Source: Hymenoscyphus infarciens (taxonomy: Eukaryota > Ascomycota > Leotiomycetes > Helotiales > Helotiaceae). From it: 18,205 bases of DNA. Shown in pieces: positions 1 to 9,779 of the stretch. The position numbers and the translations under genes were made by a program. The DNA lies in contig LLCB01000598.1 in assembly GCA_001414345.1 (NCBI GenBank), positions 1 to 18,205 on the forward strand. The letters run 5' to 3'. Within the stretch, counting starts at the first letter, position 1. Each line of letters begins with the position of its first letter. Under the pieces are notes generated by a model. The model was not told where the DNA came from. It made no database searches and worked only from the letters and a program-made list of their open reading frames with translations.

Positions 1-793
1 AAGTCTAGATATCTAGACCTATTATAAAGACTTTTTTATATACTAATAAATATGTCTAGATATCTAGACCTATTATAAAGACTTTTATATAAATAAGTCT
101 AGATATCTAGACCTATTATAAAGACTTTTTTATATATAAGTAAATAAGTCTAGATATCTAGACCTATTATAAAGACTCTTTTATATACTAATAAATATGT
201 CTAGATATCTAGACCTATTTTAAAGACTTTTATATATACTAATAAATAAGTCTAGATATCTAGACCTATTTTAAAGACTCTTATATATAGTAGTAAATAG
301 GTCTATATATCTAGACCTATTAAAAAGATTTTTATATATAGTAGTAAATAAGTCTAGATATCTAGACCTATTATAAAGACTTTTATATCTACTAATAAAT
401 AAGTCTAGATATCTAGACCTATTTTAAAGACTTTTATATAAATAAGTCTAGATATCTAGACCTATTATAAAGACTTTTTTATATACTAATAAATATGTCT
501 AGATATCTAGACCTATTATAAAGACTTTTATATAAATAAGTCTAGATATCTAGACCTATTATAAAGACTTTTTTATATACTAATAAATATGTCTAGATAT
601 CTAGATATATTATAAAGACTTTTAAATAAATATATATAGATATCTAGACCTCTTATAAAGACTTTTATCTTAATAAGTCTAGATATCTAGACTTATTATA
701 AAGACTTTTATATATACTAATAAATATATCTAGATAGCTTAACCTATTATATAGACTTTTATATATATAAGTAAATAAGTCTATATATAGAAA
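1..793 (+). repeat. Left terminal minisatellite, 17 units of 51/43 bp with palindromic cores
   Basis: Cores matching or close to TCTAGATATCTAGA start at 4, 55, 98, 149, 200, 251, 302, 353, 404, 447, 498, 541, 592, 635, 678, 729 and 780. The spacing is 51 bp or 43 bp; the short form lacks an 8-bp block resembling ACTAATAA. After the core comes a spacer of the type CCTATTATAAAGACTTTT. The core is a perfect palindrome, and the unit at 671-698 extends it to 28 bp. The last two units (729, 780) are degenerate, so the array decays inward. Its left end is cut by the window edge. The same unit recurs inverted at 17,747-18,205. Confidence 0.97.
671..698. repeat. 28-bp perfect palindrome in the left array
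   Basis: The core TCTAGATATCTAGA is flanked by TAATAAG on the left and CTTATTA on the right, giving a 28-bp perfect inverted repeat with no loop. Most other units have one mismatch just outside the core (AAG on the left, CCT on the right), which limits their perfect palindrome to 16 bp. Such a sequence could extrude as a cruciform or bind a symmetric protein dimer. Nothing in the sequence shows which, if either, happens. Confidence 0.95.
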
Positions 794-799
794 CTAGTA

Positions 800-2540
800 C
801 TATCTTTATTATTTATATATACCTTAAAATATTCTTTCTTAAATATCGAATTACGTGTTATAATCTAACCTCCTATTATTTCTCTATATAAAGTAATCTT
901 CGATTATCTCTTATCTACTATATAATAAGTTTAATTATAACCTATTACTTTAATAAGTTATCTCTTATAATTTATTTTTCTAGTATTCTAATTATAATAA
1001 AAAATACTTAATTCTCTAGTTCTAGTTAGACTTCCTACGATTATCTAGTCTTACTAATAGTAGAGACTAGGTTTTAAAACTATTCTTTAGAATACTATGT
1101 ATTCGGCTACTAAGTTATCTTACTTAGTCTTAAATTTAATATTGTCTTAAATACTACTATAAAAACTAATAAAATAGATACTACCTTCTTCTTTATTAGT
1201 TTAAATAATATTATTAGTATTTTTTAGGTATTTTATACTAACTCTTATAACCTCTTAATTCTCTAACCCTCTATTTAAATCACGCTTCTCTCGCTCTTAG
1301 CTCTGCTTACTCTCTTCCTAATTACGATTCTCCTAATATTTATTCTAATTAAAACCCTTTATGTCTATTAAAAATTTCTCTCTTATAGGTTCTCTTATCT
1401 TCTATTTAATTATAGTAGATTATTACCTCTTTTACTAATTAATATACTTTATTTAAAGTTATTAAGATTAATAAAATATAATTTTTAGAATTTATAAAAT
1501 AATAAAGTAGTATAATAGTATCTACTTCTATCTAACTTATTACTTACTCTTTTATAACTATTACTTTATTAAACTCTAAAGATAATAAAGTAAATTAAAT
1601 TATTAAGAATATTATTATTTAAGGAAAACTTACTACTACTAGTATTATATTAAGAATATAAGAGAACGCTTAAGCTATATTATCTATTATAAATATTTAA
1701 GCTAAATCTAAAAAGTAAAAAGATCTTTACTCTAAAAGGTTATAAGAATAAGAAACCTAAGTATATTAATTATAACTTAGTTAAAATAAATAATATTATC
1801 TAAGAAATTAGTAAAACTCTTTTAATCTTTTTACTTTAGAGTAAACTAGAGTAAAAAAGAAGGTAAGAAAGAATAGGCGGTTATAAGAAGAAAAGATAAG
1901 ATTATATTTTTAAAAAAGGAAGCTTAAATATAAAAGAGCTTATAGTAGAGAATCTATTAGTAGGTCTCTATTACTTCTTAGGTTAAACGTATAAACTTAT
2001 ATTATTTAGAGTTACTAGAACTAATAGAATATAATAATAGTATTAAGCTTTTATAAATATTATAGTTACCTACTTTAGTATTTACTCTAATACTATAGCT
2101 TTACGCTCTCTTACATTTCTCTACCTAGCCTTATACTTCTATAACCTATAACTTATACTCCTCTATATCTTTAATCTCTTCTTTATACTATACTTAAACT
2201 AGAGCTATTATCTCTTTAATATATCTACTACCCTTTATTATATTTACTACGCTCTTTTATCTACTATACTCTATTATATCTAGTACTCTTTATTACTACT
2301 CTCTATTATATCTAGTACTCTCTATTATTACTCTCTATCTTCTACTCTCTATTATATCTCTTACTCTCTATTACTACTCTTTATTAACCTCTGCTACTCT
2401 CTACTAACCTTTACTTCTATAACTCTAACTAGATATTAATAGCTCTATTATTATATATATTAGTAACTTAGCCTTTTCTAATTATAACTTTAATCTCTTA
2501 GCTTTTTACCTTTACTTAGGCTTAGTAGTAAGTATTATAA
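800..2540 (-). pseudogene. RIP-degraded coding remnant reading toward the left array, family unknown
   Basis: One minus-strand frame (lowest base of each codon at positions such as 1,556) reads coherently from about 2,400 down to about 800. It is broken by TAA/TAG codons that could come from CAA, CAG or TGG. A well-preserved charged stretch lies at about 1,260-1,330, with residues such as Q-L-E-Q-I-L-G-E-S followed by A-E-L-R-A-R-E-A. One TGA there is explicable as mutated CGA. The inferred product is rich in Gln, Arg and Glu, possibly coiled coil near its middle, with a low-complexity repeat at 2,265-2,410. It ends next to the left array. I do not recognise a domain. The stretch 1,700-2,050 also reads acceptably on the plus strand, so the upstream extent and single-gene status are uncertain. 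Confidence 0.5.
2265..2410. repeat. Pyrimidine-rich imperfect minisatellite
   Basis: The plus strand repeats TACTCTCTATTA with fillers such as TATCTAG or CTAC, about eight imperfect copies at irregular 13-20 bp spacing. On the minus strand it gives Arg/Glu/Ser/Tyr/Asn-rich low-complexity peptide in the frame of the surrounding remnant. On the plus strand it would give Ser/Thr/Leu/Tyr-rich peptide. Which strand was coding cannot be settled here. Confidence 0.75.
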
Positions 2541-2579
2541 TATATCTACTTAAAACCTAATTATCTAATTCTAGTAGTA

Positions 2580-3230
2580 ATAACTAATCTATAACTAATT
2601 TATAATCTACTCTTTTAAGAGCTTCTTACTAAGCTAGGTAAGCTTAAAGAATTCTATAATATAAGTTTTAACGGTGCTAATAATATAGCTTCTAATAAGC
2701 GTTTTTTCTATACTAAAGAATCTCTTCGCTTCTAGTACTTTCTATATAATAAAATCCTAGTTAAGTCTTAAGCTAAGTTTAATATTCTCTATAATTCCTT
2801 AAAAAAACTATAAGTATAAGTATATAAATAGGAGACGCTAGTAACTTTACTATATAAAATTAAAAAAGAAAAGAATCTACTTATAGTAGTAGCTAAAGCT
2901 TATAAGAAATAACTCTAAAAAAAATAGATTAAAATAGTTTAAGTTATAATAAGATTGTTTTATCTTTTATAAGAAGTTTATACTAATTTTAATAGCTTAA
3001 AACCTTTTATAATAAGAATAAGTAAAGTATTACTAATATAATTATATCTACTAAGTAAGAAATCTAAGGTCTTAAGAGGAAGTATTAGTAGAAAAATATA
3101 GAACTATTATTATCTTTTATAAAGAGAATCTAAACCCTAAGTCTAGATACTATCTTAGCTTCTTAAATTATTATTAAGATTAAAGATTCTAATATAAAGG
3201 ATTAAGCTAAATATCTCTTCTCCCTTTTAA
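2580..3230 (+). pseudogene. RIP-degraded coding remnant, family unknown
   Basis: The plus frame with codons at 2,640, 2,643 and so on reads about 215 codons with TAA/TAG interruptions only. Fairly intact parts include K-L-K-E-F-Y-N-I-S-F-N-G-A-N-N from 2,640 and a following basic, aromatic stretch (N-K-R-F-F-Y-T-K-E-S-L-R-F). Downstream it is Lys/Glu/Leu-rich, helical in character, then Ser/Pro-rich near 3,050-3,200. It is divergent from the remnant at 800-2,540, with almost no spacer. The composition is reminiscent of a structural or Gag-like protein, but I see no zinc knuckle or other diagnostic motif, so no function is assigned. Confidence 0.45.
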
Positions 3231-3239
3231 TCTAACTAT

Positions 3240-3860
3240 TATAATAACTTAAGTAGTAAAGCTCTAGTTTCTTAAATAAGAACTATATATATAGTTTCTC
3301 TTTTAATTAGAGTTATATCTACTTAAGTCTTCTCTTTTCTTAAATATATATATATACGTTTCTCTTTCTAAATAGTATTATACTTACTTAGGTTACTACT
3401 AGTGTTTTTAAAGAACCTTAGAGTTAATATATATAGATTTCTCTTTATTTATAATAAAGTAGTATTTAGTAAAAAGAGTTAGAGGATTCTAGTTTTAGAA
3501 TTAAAATAAGCTTTTAAATATAATTTACTTAATTAATCTAACCTTATGTTTAGTCTAGAATTAAATTAATACCTCTTTTCTTAAAAGCTTACTTAGATTA
3601 TACTCTTAATTTATAAATCTTTATATAAAAGTTAAATTAAATTAATTTAATTTATAAATCTACTTTTAAGTTATAAATCTGTTTAGTAAAAAGCCTTTAT
3701 TTATAAAGCGAATTACTTAAATTAAGCTTTAATACTATATTTATAAACCTTCTATATAAAAAAGCTTAATTTATAAATATATCTCTAGAAGTATATTTAT
3801 AAATTAAACCTTTAATTTATTTATATCTATATATAATACTAATAATACTATAATATACTC
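3240..3860. other. AT-rich spacer with repeated TTATAAA motifs
   Basis: No coherent frame is visible. Between about 3,610 and 3,800 the motif TTTATAAA or a close variant recurs about seven times at irregular 20-40 bp intervals, often as ATTTATAAATCT. Earlier, three degenerate copies of TATANNTTTCTCTTT occur near 3,288, 3,351 and 3,437. A 16-bp perfect palindrome, AACTATATATATAGTT, lies at 3,281-3,296. The spacer could hold a decayed promoter or the terminus of a nested element. It has no clear terminal inverted repeat or target duplication that I can see. Confidence 0.55.
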
Positions 3861-3902
3861 TCTTATTTAGTATAGTAATACTATACTATTCTTAATTATA
3901 GA

Positions 3903-5067
3903 TATGTTATAGTTATAAGCGTAATAGTAGCTATATTAGTAGCTTTCTATTTTAAGAATAACTTTATTAAAAGGCCTTAGTATACTTTAAAGCTTTATAA
4001 GAAGGAATAGATAGTAGAATTACTATTAGAATAACTAAAATAATTAAAAGATAATATTAGTATATTAAAAAAGAGGTTTTACTATTTATAAAGAATATTA
4101 ATAAAGAAGTTAGACTTAGCGTCTACTTATAATATAAGTACTAAAGAGTAGCTTATAATCTTCTTTTATATTATAATTATTAACCTACTTATATAAAAGT
4201 TAGCTAAGAGATTCTAATAATCTTTAGAGTTAATTTAGTATATTTATTATAAAGTACTAAGATACTTTCTAAAGCTAAGTTTCTATAAGTAATATATAAA
4301 TAATATAACTAAAAGTATACTTATAATAGAGAAGATTACTTATAAAAGAAGTTTCTTTTAGTCTTACTTTAGATATTATATTAGTACTATTAATAGTACT
4401 TATATACTAGTATTACTACTAGAAAGTATATAAACTAGCTTTTAGAATTAATTATAATACCTCTTATATAACGTTCTTATCTCTTATAGTATTAATATAT
4501 AATTATTAATAGTACTTTCTAAATAGATAAAATTAATATTAAATAGTATACTTTAAATAAAGGTAAGAAGAGATAGAGTAGTAGTTATACTACTAGGAAA
4601 ATATATACTTAGAGATATTATATTTCTAAGCTATAATATATATCTTTTACTATATTAAAATACTTATTATTAACTCTAAGAATTTAAAAAGAGTAATAAA
4701 AGCTTATAAAGTAAAAAAGAGCTCTTTAATCTTTACTATTTAAAGTTATATAATTATATAAAGTATATCTTTAGTAACTTTAAGAATTAGTTTAAGATTC
4801 TTTATATCTTTTAACAATTCTATATATAAGCTTAAGCTACTATTATTTCTATATTAGTAGTTCTTTATAATATTCTAGTAAATATTACTAAATTTAAGCT
4901 TAAGAATATTAAAGATATAAAGTATAAAAGAGAGAAAAAGGAAGATAAGAATATTTAAAAAGTATATTATATTATAAAAGTAGAGAAAGAAAGAGCTAAT
5001 TTAAGAAGAGATTCTATTATATAATAAATATAAAATAATTATTATAAGAGAAGAAGAGTATAAGAAG
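3903..5067 (+). pseudogene. HARBI1-like / PIF-Harbinger DDE_Tnp_4 transposase, RIP-inactivated
   Basis: The plus frame (codons at 4,371, 4,374 and so on) keeps the family pattern over about 388 codons, close to the usual 350-450. At 4,374-4,406 the codons read Y-Y-I-S-T-I-N-S-T-Y-I. Undoing TG-to-TA and CA-to-TA gives H-C-I-G-A-I-D-G-T-H-I, the hallmark around the first catalytic Asp (codon 4,392-4,394, now Asn). G-K-Y-I-L-R-D at 4,596-4,616 matches the GKYYLGD motif with the second Asp intact. E-L-F-N-L (4,719-4,733), I-K-Y-I-F-S (4,758-4,775) and F-K-N-stop-F-K (4,779-4,796) match the ELFNLRH...IERIFGVLKxRF block; the Glu position (4,761-4,763) now reads Lys. The C-terminal tail is basic. 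Many TAA/TAG stops make it non-functional. This family catalyses cut-and-paste transposition, usually with a Myb-like partner protein. Confidence 0.87.
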
Positions 5068-5139
5068 TAAGAGAATAGTATATTATTTATATAGTAGTTA
5101 TAAAATAAACTTCTATAATACTTCTATTAGAAACTCTAC

Positions 5140-6060
5140 TTTCTCTATACTACTATACTAAACGTTAGAAGTTATTATATAGTTTTTTATTTTTAGAAGA
5201 CTAAGAAGCTATAAAGTTATTTAACTATTCTCTCTTTTTAAGATTAAATTATTTTTAAAGTATTTAAAGAGATATATCTTACTCTTATATAAGAGTTAAT
5301 CCTTCTTCTAAGCTTATACTTTCTCTTAACTAATAATAGTATTACTAATATCCTTCTTCTTACTTTTAAAGATAATTAGATCTTTTAAAGCTAAACTAAG
5401 TACTTAAAACTCTTCTAAGATACTCTTTATTAATCTAATATCTAATATCTTCTTTCTCTTCTTTATTATACTATATTAAGTAACCTCTTCTAATTTATAA
5501 TAATACTTCTAAATATAAGTTTTAACACCTTCCTTCTTAGCCTTCTTATTACTTCTATTACTTTCTTATTATTAAGATTAAGACTTACTATATAAGATAA
5601 AATTAATATAACTATTATCTTCTAAACTCTTTAATAATCTATTAACCTTCTTAAGTATATCTTAACTACTATAGAATATAAACTTATTAGAAATAATAAT
5701 ATTACTTATATATTAGAAGTAAGTAGTAAACTAGAGAAAAGGAGTCTTATACTACTTAAGCTTCTTAGAATATTATTAGAAGAGTAGAAGTTAGTAATAA
5801 CTTCTTAAACTTTAAGAGTATACTTATCTCTATAATCTTATCTTATTTATTATTAGATAAAGTAATAATCTATCTCTCTTTATTCTATCTAGCTTCTAAT
5901 AATTACTATAGAAATTTAACTTAATAATAATCCTTCTTAGTATAAATCTACTTTAATTTATATATCTCTCTAGTCTTTAATATATTAAGAAACTTTAGTA
6001 TAATATTAGCTCTTTATACTTACTTTTTAAAATTATCTTTAAAGAATCCTTCTTAATTCT
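5140..6060 (-). pseudogene. RIP-degraded coding remnant convergent with the transposase, family unknown
   Basis: The minus frame (codon lowest base at 5,650, 5,653 and so on) reads from about 5,960 to about 5,160. It has runs of Lys/Glu/Ser-rich, probably disordered sequence such as E-S-N-R-S-N-K-K-A-K-K-E-G-V-K-T near 5,520-5,570, then K-K-R-K-K near 5,440, and ends within about 100 bp of the transposase end. PIF/Harbinger elements typically carry a second gene for a Myb/SANT-like DNA-binding protein beside the transposase. The position fits that role, but I cannot identify the tryptophan pattern of a Myb fold after this much mutation. The part above 5,960 is poorly supported. Confidence 0.45.
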
Positions 6061-6090
6061 TCTTCTCTTATATATATATAAGTAAAAGAA

Positions 6091-6108
6091 AGACCTCGTC
6101 GTCGGTCT
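6091..6108. other. Local GC-rich stem-loop
   Basis: AGACC (6,091-6,095), an 8-base loop TCGTCGTC, and GGTCT (6,104-6,108) form a perfect 5-bp hairpin. It is among the most GC-rich patches of the window, with three CG steps within about ten bases. It sits upstream of the minus-strand remnant at 5,140-6,060. No following T-run marks it as a terminator, and its role is unknown. Confidence 0.5.
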
Positions 6109-6109
6109 A

Positions 6110-6995
6110 CTTTATAGGTTATATACGTTATTTTAATAGTATTATAGTACTTTCTAGAGTAAGTTTTAAGAAGTTATAATAGTATTATATATATACTAAT
6201 ATATTTTTAGAGAATTCTTTTTAATAAGTAATTTACTATATAGTTACTAAATAGTATAAGAATTCGATTTAGAAATATTAGTTTAATTTATAAGCGAATA
6301 AAATATAGCCTATACTAGCTTAATTTAATAAATAAATTAAAAGTTTAAAATTTAAACTAAATAGGCTTTAAACTAACTCTTATAAGTAATCTTAAATAAG
6401 CCTAGATATTAAGACTTATTATATATCTTCTAAGACCTTAACTAGACTAAAGAGAAATAAATAGTATTATAGAGAGAGATTAAGTTCTTTAAAAAGATAA
6501 TATTTAATAGACTTATAAAAGACTTTAAATCTATATATATATTAAGTATATTTCTCTAGTAATTAAGTCTTAAAATTACTATAAATAGCCTAGTATTAAA
6601 TATATTAAATAAAAGAGTATTAAGAAATTTTAAATTAAATAGTATTATAAATTTTAATTATTTACTATCTAGTATATAAGAAAAGTAACTTTAGAGTAAA
6701 AACCGAAACCTATTAAACTCTACTATACTTATAAACTCCTCTATACTTATAAATATATATTAAGCTCTTTCTAGAGGCTATAAAGCTAGTCTTTACTAGC
6801 GATCTCCTTCTCTTAATCTTTTATAAAACATTTCTTCTAAGTTATATAACTAAAAGTTAAATAAATTAAAAGTAAATAGTAAAAGTAAATAAGTAAAATA
6901 AATCTAGTAAAATAAATCTAGTAAAATAAATCTAGTAAAATAAATCTAGTAAAATAAATCTAATAAATTAAGCCTAGTAATAAATCCTATAATTA
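6110..6995. other. Spacer without a recognisable gene
   Basis: Extremely AT-rich, with no frame that stays coherent. It contains a 17-bp direct repeat, CTATACTTATAAA, at about 6,724 and 6,741, and ends in the 14-bp minisatellite described separately. It separates the minus-strand remnant at 5,140-6,060 from the plus-strand remnant beginning near 7,000, so those two diverge from it. Any promoter it held is no longer readable. Confidence 0.5.
6889..6985 (+). repeat. 14-bp minisatellite
   Basis: The unit AATAAATCTAGTAA is repeated with TCTAGT starting at 6,903, 6,917, 6,931 and 6,945. A TCTAAT variant follows at 6,959 and a CCTAGT variant at 6,973. The four central copies are identical. The 14-bp period is not a multiple of three, which argues that the tract is non-coding and lies outside the remnant that starts near 7,000. 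Confidence 0.93.
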
Positions 6996-6999
6996 AGTA

Positions 7000-8460
7000 T
7001 AATAGTATAAACGCTTTTAAGAAGTTAGAATAATTACTACTAGATCTATATACTTTATCTAAGAAGGTAATAAGAGATCTTTTATTTATTAATAAATTTT
7101 CTTTAGCTTATAGATTTAACTTTACTACTTCTTATAAGATTTAACTAGCTTTATAAGATAATCCTTTTTTAATATAGTAACTTCTAAAAAGTAAGAAATT
7201 CTAGTTAAAGTATATACTAAGAATATAGTAAGAAGATTATATTAGTTTTTAAAGAATATCTACTTATAATTAATTATATTATATTTATTATAGAATATAT
7301 TAAAGTATAGTCTCTTATAAGTATAGTTTATAAGAAGGTTTATATACTTTATAGTAAAACGTATAAATAAAAGTTAGTTATTAAGAAAGGTTATATATCT
7401 AGTTATAAATTCTCTAGTCTTAAAATAAGAATAAGAAAAAAGATTTAATAAGTTAATACTTCTAGATTCTAGATTAATATTAATTATAGTATTAAAGTAT
7501 TTAAGCTTAGGTTTAGAGGATCTTTAGTATATAAGTAAATTATATATAAAAGAGAAAGATAGCTTATAGTCTAGGTTAAATTATAGCTTATAAGCTACTT
7601 ACTTAGAGATATTATATAATATAGATAATTAAGGTATATTAGATTAAAAGGAGATTAGTAATAGTAGGCTATTTATATTATAATTTAGACTTTATGTTTT
7701 AGAGATACTATTAAGTATACTAGTAAGTATAGAGGATTATTCTAGGTCTAGAACAAAGTCGGCTAAGAGCTACTTAGGTTTACTAGCTTAGAGAGGTTAG
7801 CTTATAGAGTTAGTTAAAAGCTACTTAGGTTTACTAGCTTAGAGAGGTTAGCTTATAAAGTTAGTTAAAAGCTACTTAGGTTTACTAACTAAGAGAGGCT
7901 TACTAAGAGTATATAGTTTCTATAATACTTATAAGTTTATTATTTCCTAAACTATAAAAGAAAAATAAACCTCTTTCTTTATAAATTTTTTCTAGTTAAT
8001 AAGAGTAATTTTAATACTATTAACTTAAAGTAAAGTCTTAAAAGTATTATTATAAAAGAATAATACTTAGTTTTAAGAAACGTAATACTTAGTAACTAAG
8101 CTTTATAGTATATATTTATTAAAACCCTAATAAATAATAAGTATAACGTTATAATACTATAAAAGTATTAAAGTCTACTATATTAGACTAGTTTAAAGTT
8201 TATAACTAAGTTTATAGTTTTATAAAAAGAAGATAAGAAAATAATAATAGAACTTAGTAGATTATAGGAAATAGATAAGTATTTAATAGATAGAGTAATA
8301 GCTAGCTTTATGGTTTTTAATTAACTATAGTATATAATACTTAATTAATTATAAGATAGTATTATAGAGAAAGTAAAGAACTATACCTAGGTATAAGGCT
8401 GAATACTTAATATATAACTATAATCTCTATCTATAGGTTAATCTACTTTATATACTATAA
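7000..8460 (+). pseudogene. RIP-degraded coding remnant with 17-residue tandem repeats, family unknown
   Basis: The plus frame (codons at 7,021, 7,024 and so on) reads coherently for about 480 codons, with TAA/TAG interruptions. The best-preserved part is about 7,440-7,960, including L-I-L-L-D-S-R-L-I-L-I-I-V-L-K-Y-L and S-I-E-D-Y-S-R-S-R-T-K-S-A. Three in-frame 17-residue repeats, S-Y-L-G-L-L-A-x-R-G-x-L-I-x-L-V-K, follow at 7,768-7,921. The later part is Arg/Gln/Leu-rich, and A-L-W-F-L-I-N-Y-S near 8,310 keeps an unmutated TGG. The first in a series of three co-oriented remnants. These could be exons of one gene or separate genes, since each uses a different frame. I recognise no domain. 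Confidence 0.5.
7768..7921 (+). repeat. 51-bp tandem repeat, 3 copies, in frame
   Basis: GCTACTTAGGTTTACTAGCT begins at 7,769 and 7,820, and a slightly diverged copy begins at 7,871. The period is exactly 51 bp, which is 17 codons, so the surrounding plus-strand frame is kept through all three copies. Copies 1 and 2 are almost identical; copy 3 is diverged and shortened at its end. The sequence is unrelated to the 51-bp terminal minisatellite. Confidence 0.93.
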
Positions 8461-8464
8461 TATA

Positions 8465-8855
8465 CTTCTCTTTTATAAGATAACTACCTAGTAATAAATT
8501 TATTCTTAATTCTCTTTTTATAAATTAGTTAACTTTTAACTCTTACTCTTATAAATTGTTTAAGAATTATTCTCTAAGAATTAGTTAACCTTTTTATTAT
8601 ATTATAATAGATAGACTTATAAATAAAGCTAGTAGGTAAGTCTAGTTCTACTAACCTTATAATAGTCTTTCTTATAGCTTTATCTTATATAGATTATATA
8701 TACTAATTATAGTAGATATAACGTTATAGAGTAAAACTCTAAGCTTAATATTCTAAGTACTAATAGGCTTTATTAAATAGACTTCTTAAAAGATTTAAAT
8801 AACTTTAATTATTAAATTATATTATTAAGTATACTTATATTAGATGATTTTAATA
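8465..8855. other. Spacer between two plus-strand remnants
   Basis: AT-rich sequence without a convincing frame. It contains a recurring AATTAGTTAAC-like motif (near 8,523 and 8,580) with TATAAATT nearby, and TTATAGAGTAAAACTCTAAGC (8,722-8,742), which has a short imperfect dyad. It could be an intron or an intergenic gap. Splice signals cannot be trusted, because RIP alters the branch-site and acceptor sequences. Confidence 0.4.
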
Positions 8856-8859
8856 AGAA

Positions 8860-9770
8860 AGGAAATATTATACTATAAAAATCTTAAACTAGTATACTAA
8901 GATAAAAGAGTAAAAAGAACCTCTATTTTACTAATAACGATAATAAAAATCATCTCTTTTTCTCTATTCTAGTTTATAACTTAGTCTCTACTACTAACTA
9001 GTCTAGAAGAAATTTAAATTAAATACTTTCTAATAATAATTATTAGATTAAGGTTCTCTATACTTAGTTAATAAGAAAATAGACTTAAAAGCTAAAATAG
9101 GCTAATATATATTTACTAGTAATACTTTTAAAAGACTTCTTTAAGAACTCTAAGTTTAAAGAGGATTAAAATAAAGAGAAGGTTAATTATAATAGTAATA
9201 AGTAAAATAGTAAGAGTAAGTAGTAAGCTAGTAATAATACTAAGAAGTAAGCTAGTAAAGCTATTAAGAAATAAACTAGTAAGAGTTAAGATATTTACTA
9301 GTAGAGAGAAGTAGATATTATTAGCCTTCTTTAAAATAGATACATAACCTATAATAAGAATATACTTAACTATATGTTTATAACTATATAACTTTTTAGT
9401 AATAATATAAATTTAGCTATAATAGAGAAAGAATATAAGAGATTACTTAAAATAAACCTATAAGATTACTATATTATAGGCTATAATAAGATAATAGAAA
9501 CTACTAAAGTAACTTATACCTTCTAGTATAAGATAATTTAATTTACTATAAAGTATAAGCTTATAGTCTAGATCTATAATAATATTAATATCTTAAAGAA
9601 GATATTAAATTTTCATAGAACTAAGAGAGATATTAAGTAGAAGAAGAGGATAGAAACTTAGCTAGAAGAGAATATAATACTTAAGAATAAATAGTCTAAA
9701 GAAGAAAAAGCTTTTAATAAAGTTAAAGATAAAATTATTAGTTATAGGTTTTAATTTTTAATCTAATAAA
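8860..9770 (+). pseudogene. RIP-degraded coding remnant with basic low-complexity centre, family unknown
   Basis: The plus frame (codons at 8,882, 9,002, 9,722 and so on) reads about 300 codons. N-terminal part: N-K-N-H-L-F-F-S-I-L-V-Y-N-L-V-S-T-T-N near 8,942-8,998, with the CAT codon unmutated. Middle (about 9,190-9,290): a Lys/Ser/Asn/Gln-rich basic tract, probably disordered. C-terminal third: a charged helical segment (R-T-K-R-D-I-K, E-E-N-I-I-L-K-N-K, then S-K-E-E-K-A-F-N-K-V-K-D-K near 9,700-9,735). The frame closes at a TAA near 9,765, where the frame of the next remnant opens. Basic and charged composition would suit a nucleic-acid-binding protein, but no motif proves it. Confidence 0.5.
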
Positions 9771-9779
9771 ATAGTAAAC

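Noticed and set aside
1..793. CRISPR array
   Set aside because: Units are head-to-tail minisatellites with near-identical spacers of two lengths, in eukaryotic-type RIP-mutated DNA, not constant repeats with unique spacers.
1..793. Telomeric repeats
   Set aside because: No TTAGGG or CCCTAA tracts occur at either end; the 51/43-bp unit is unlike any telomere repeat I know.
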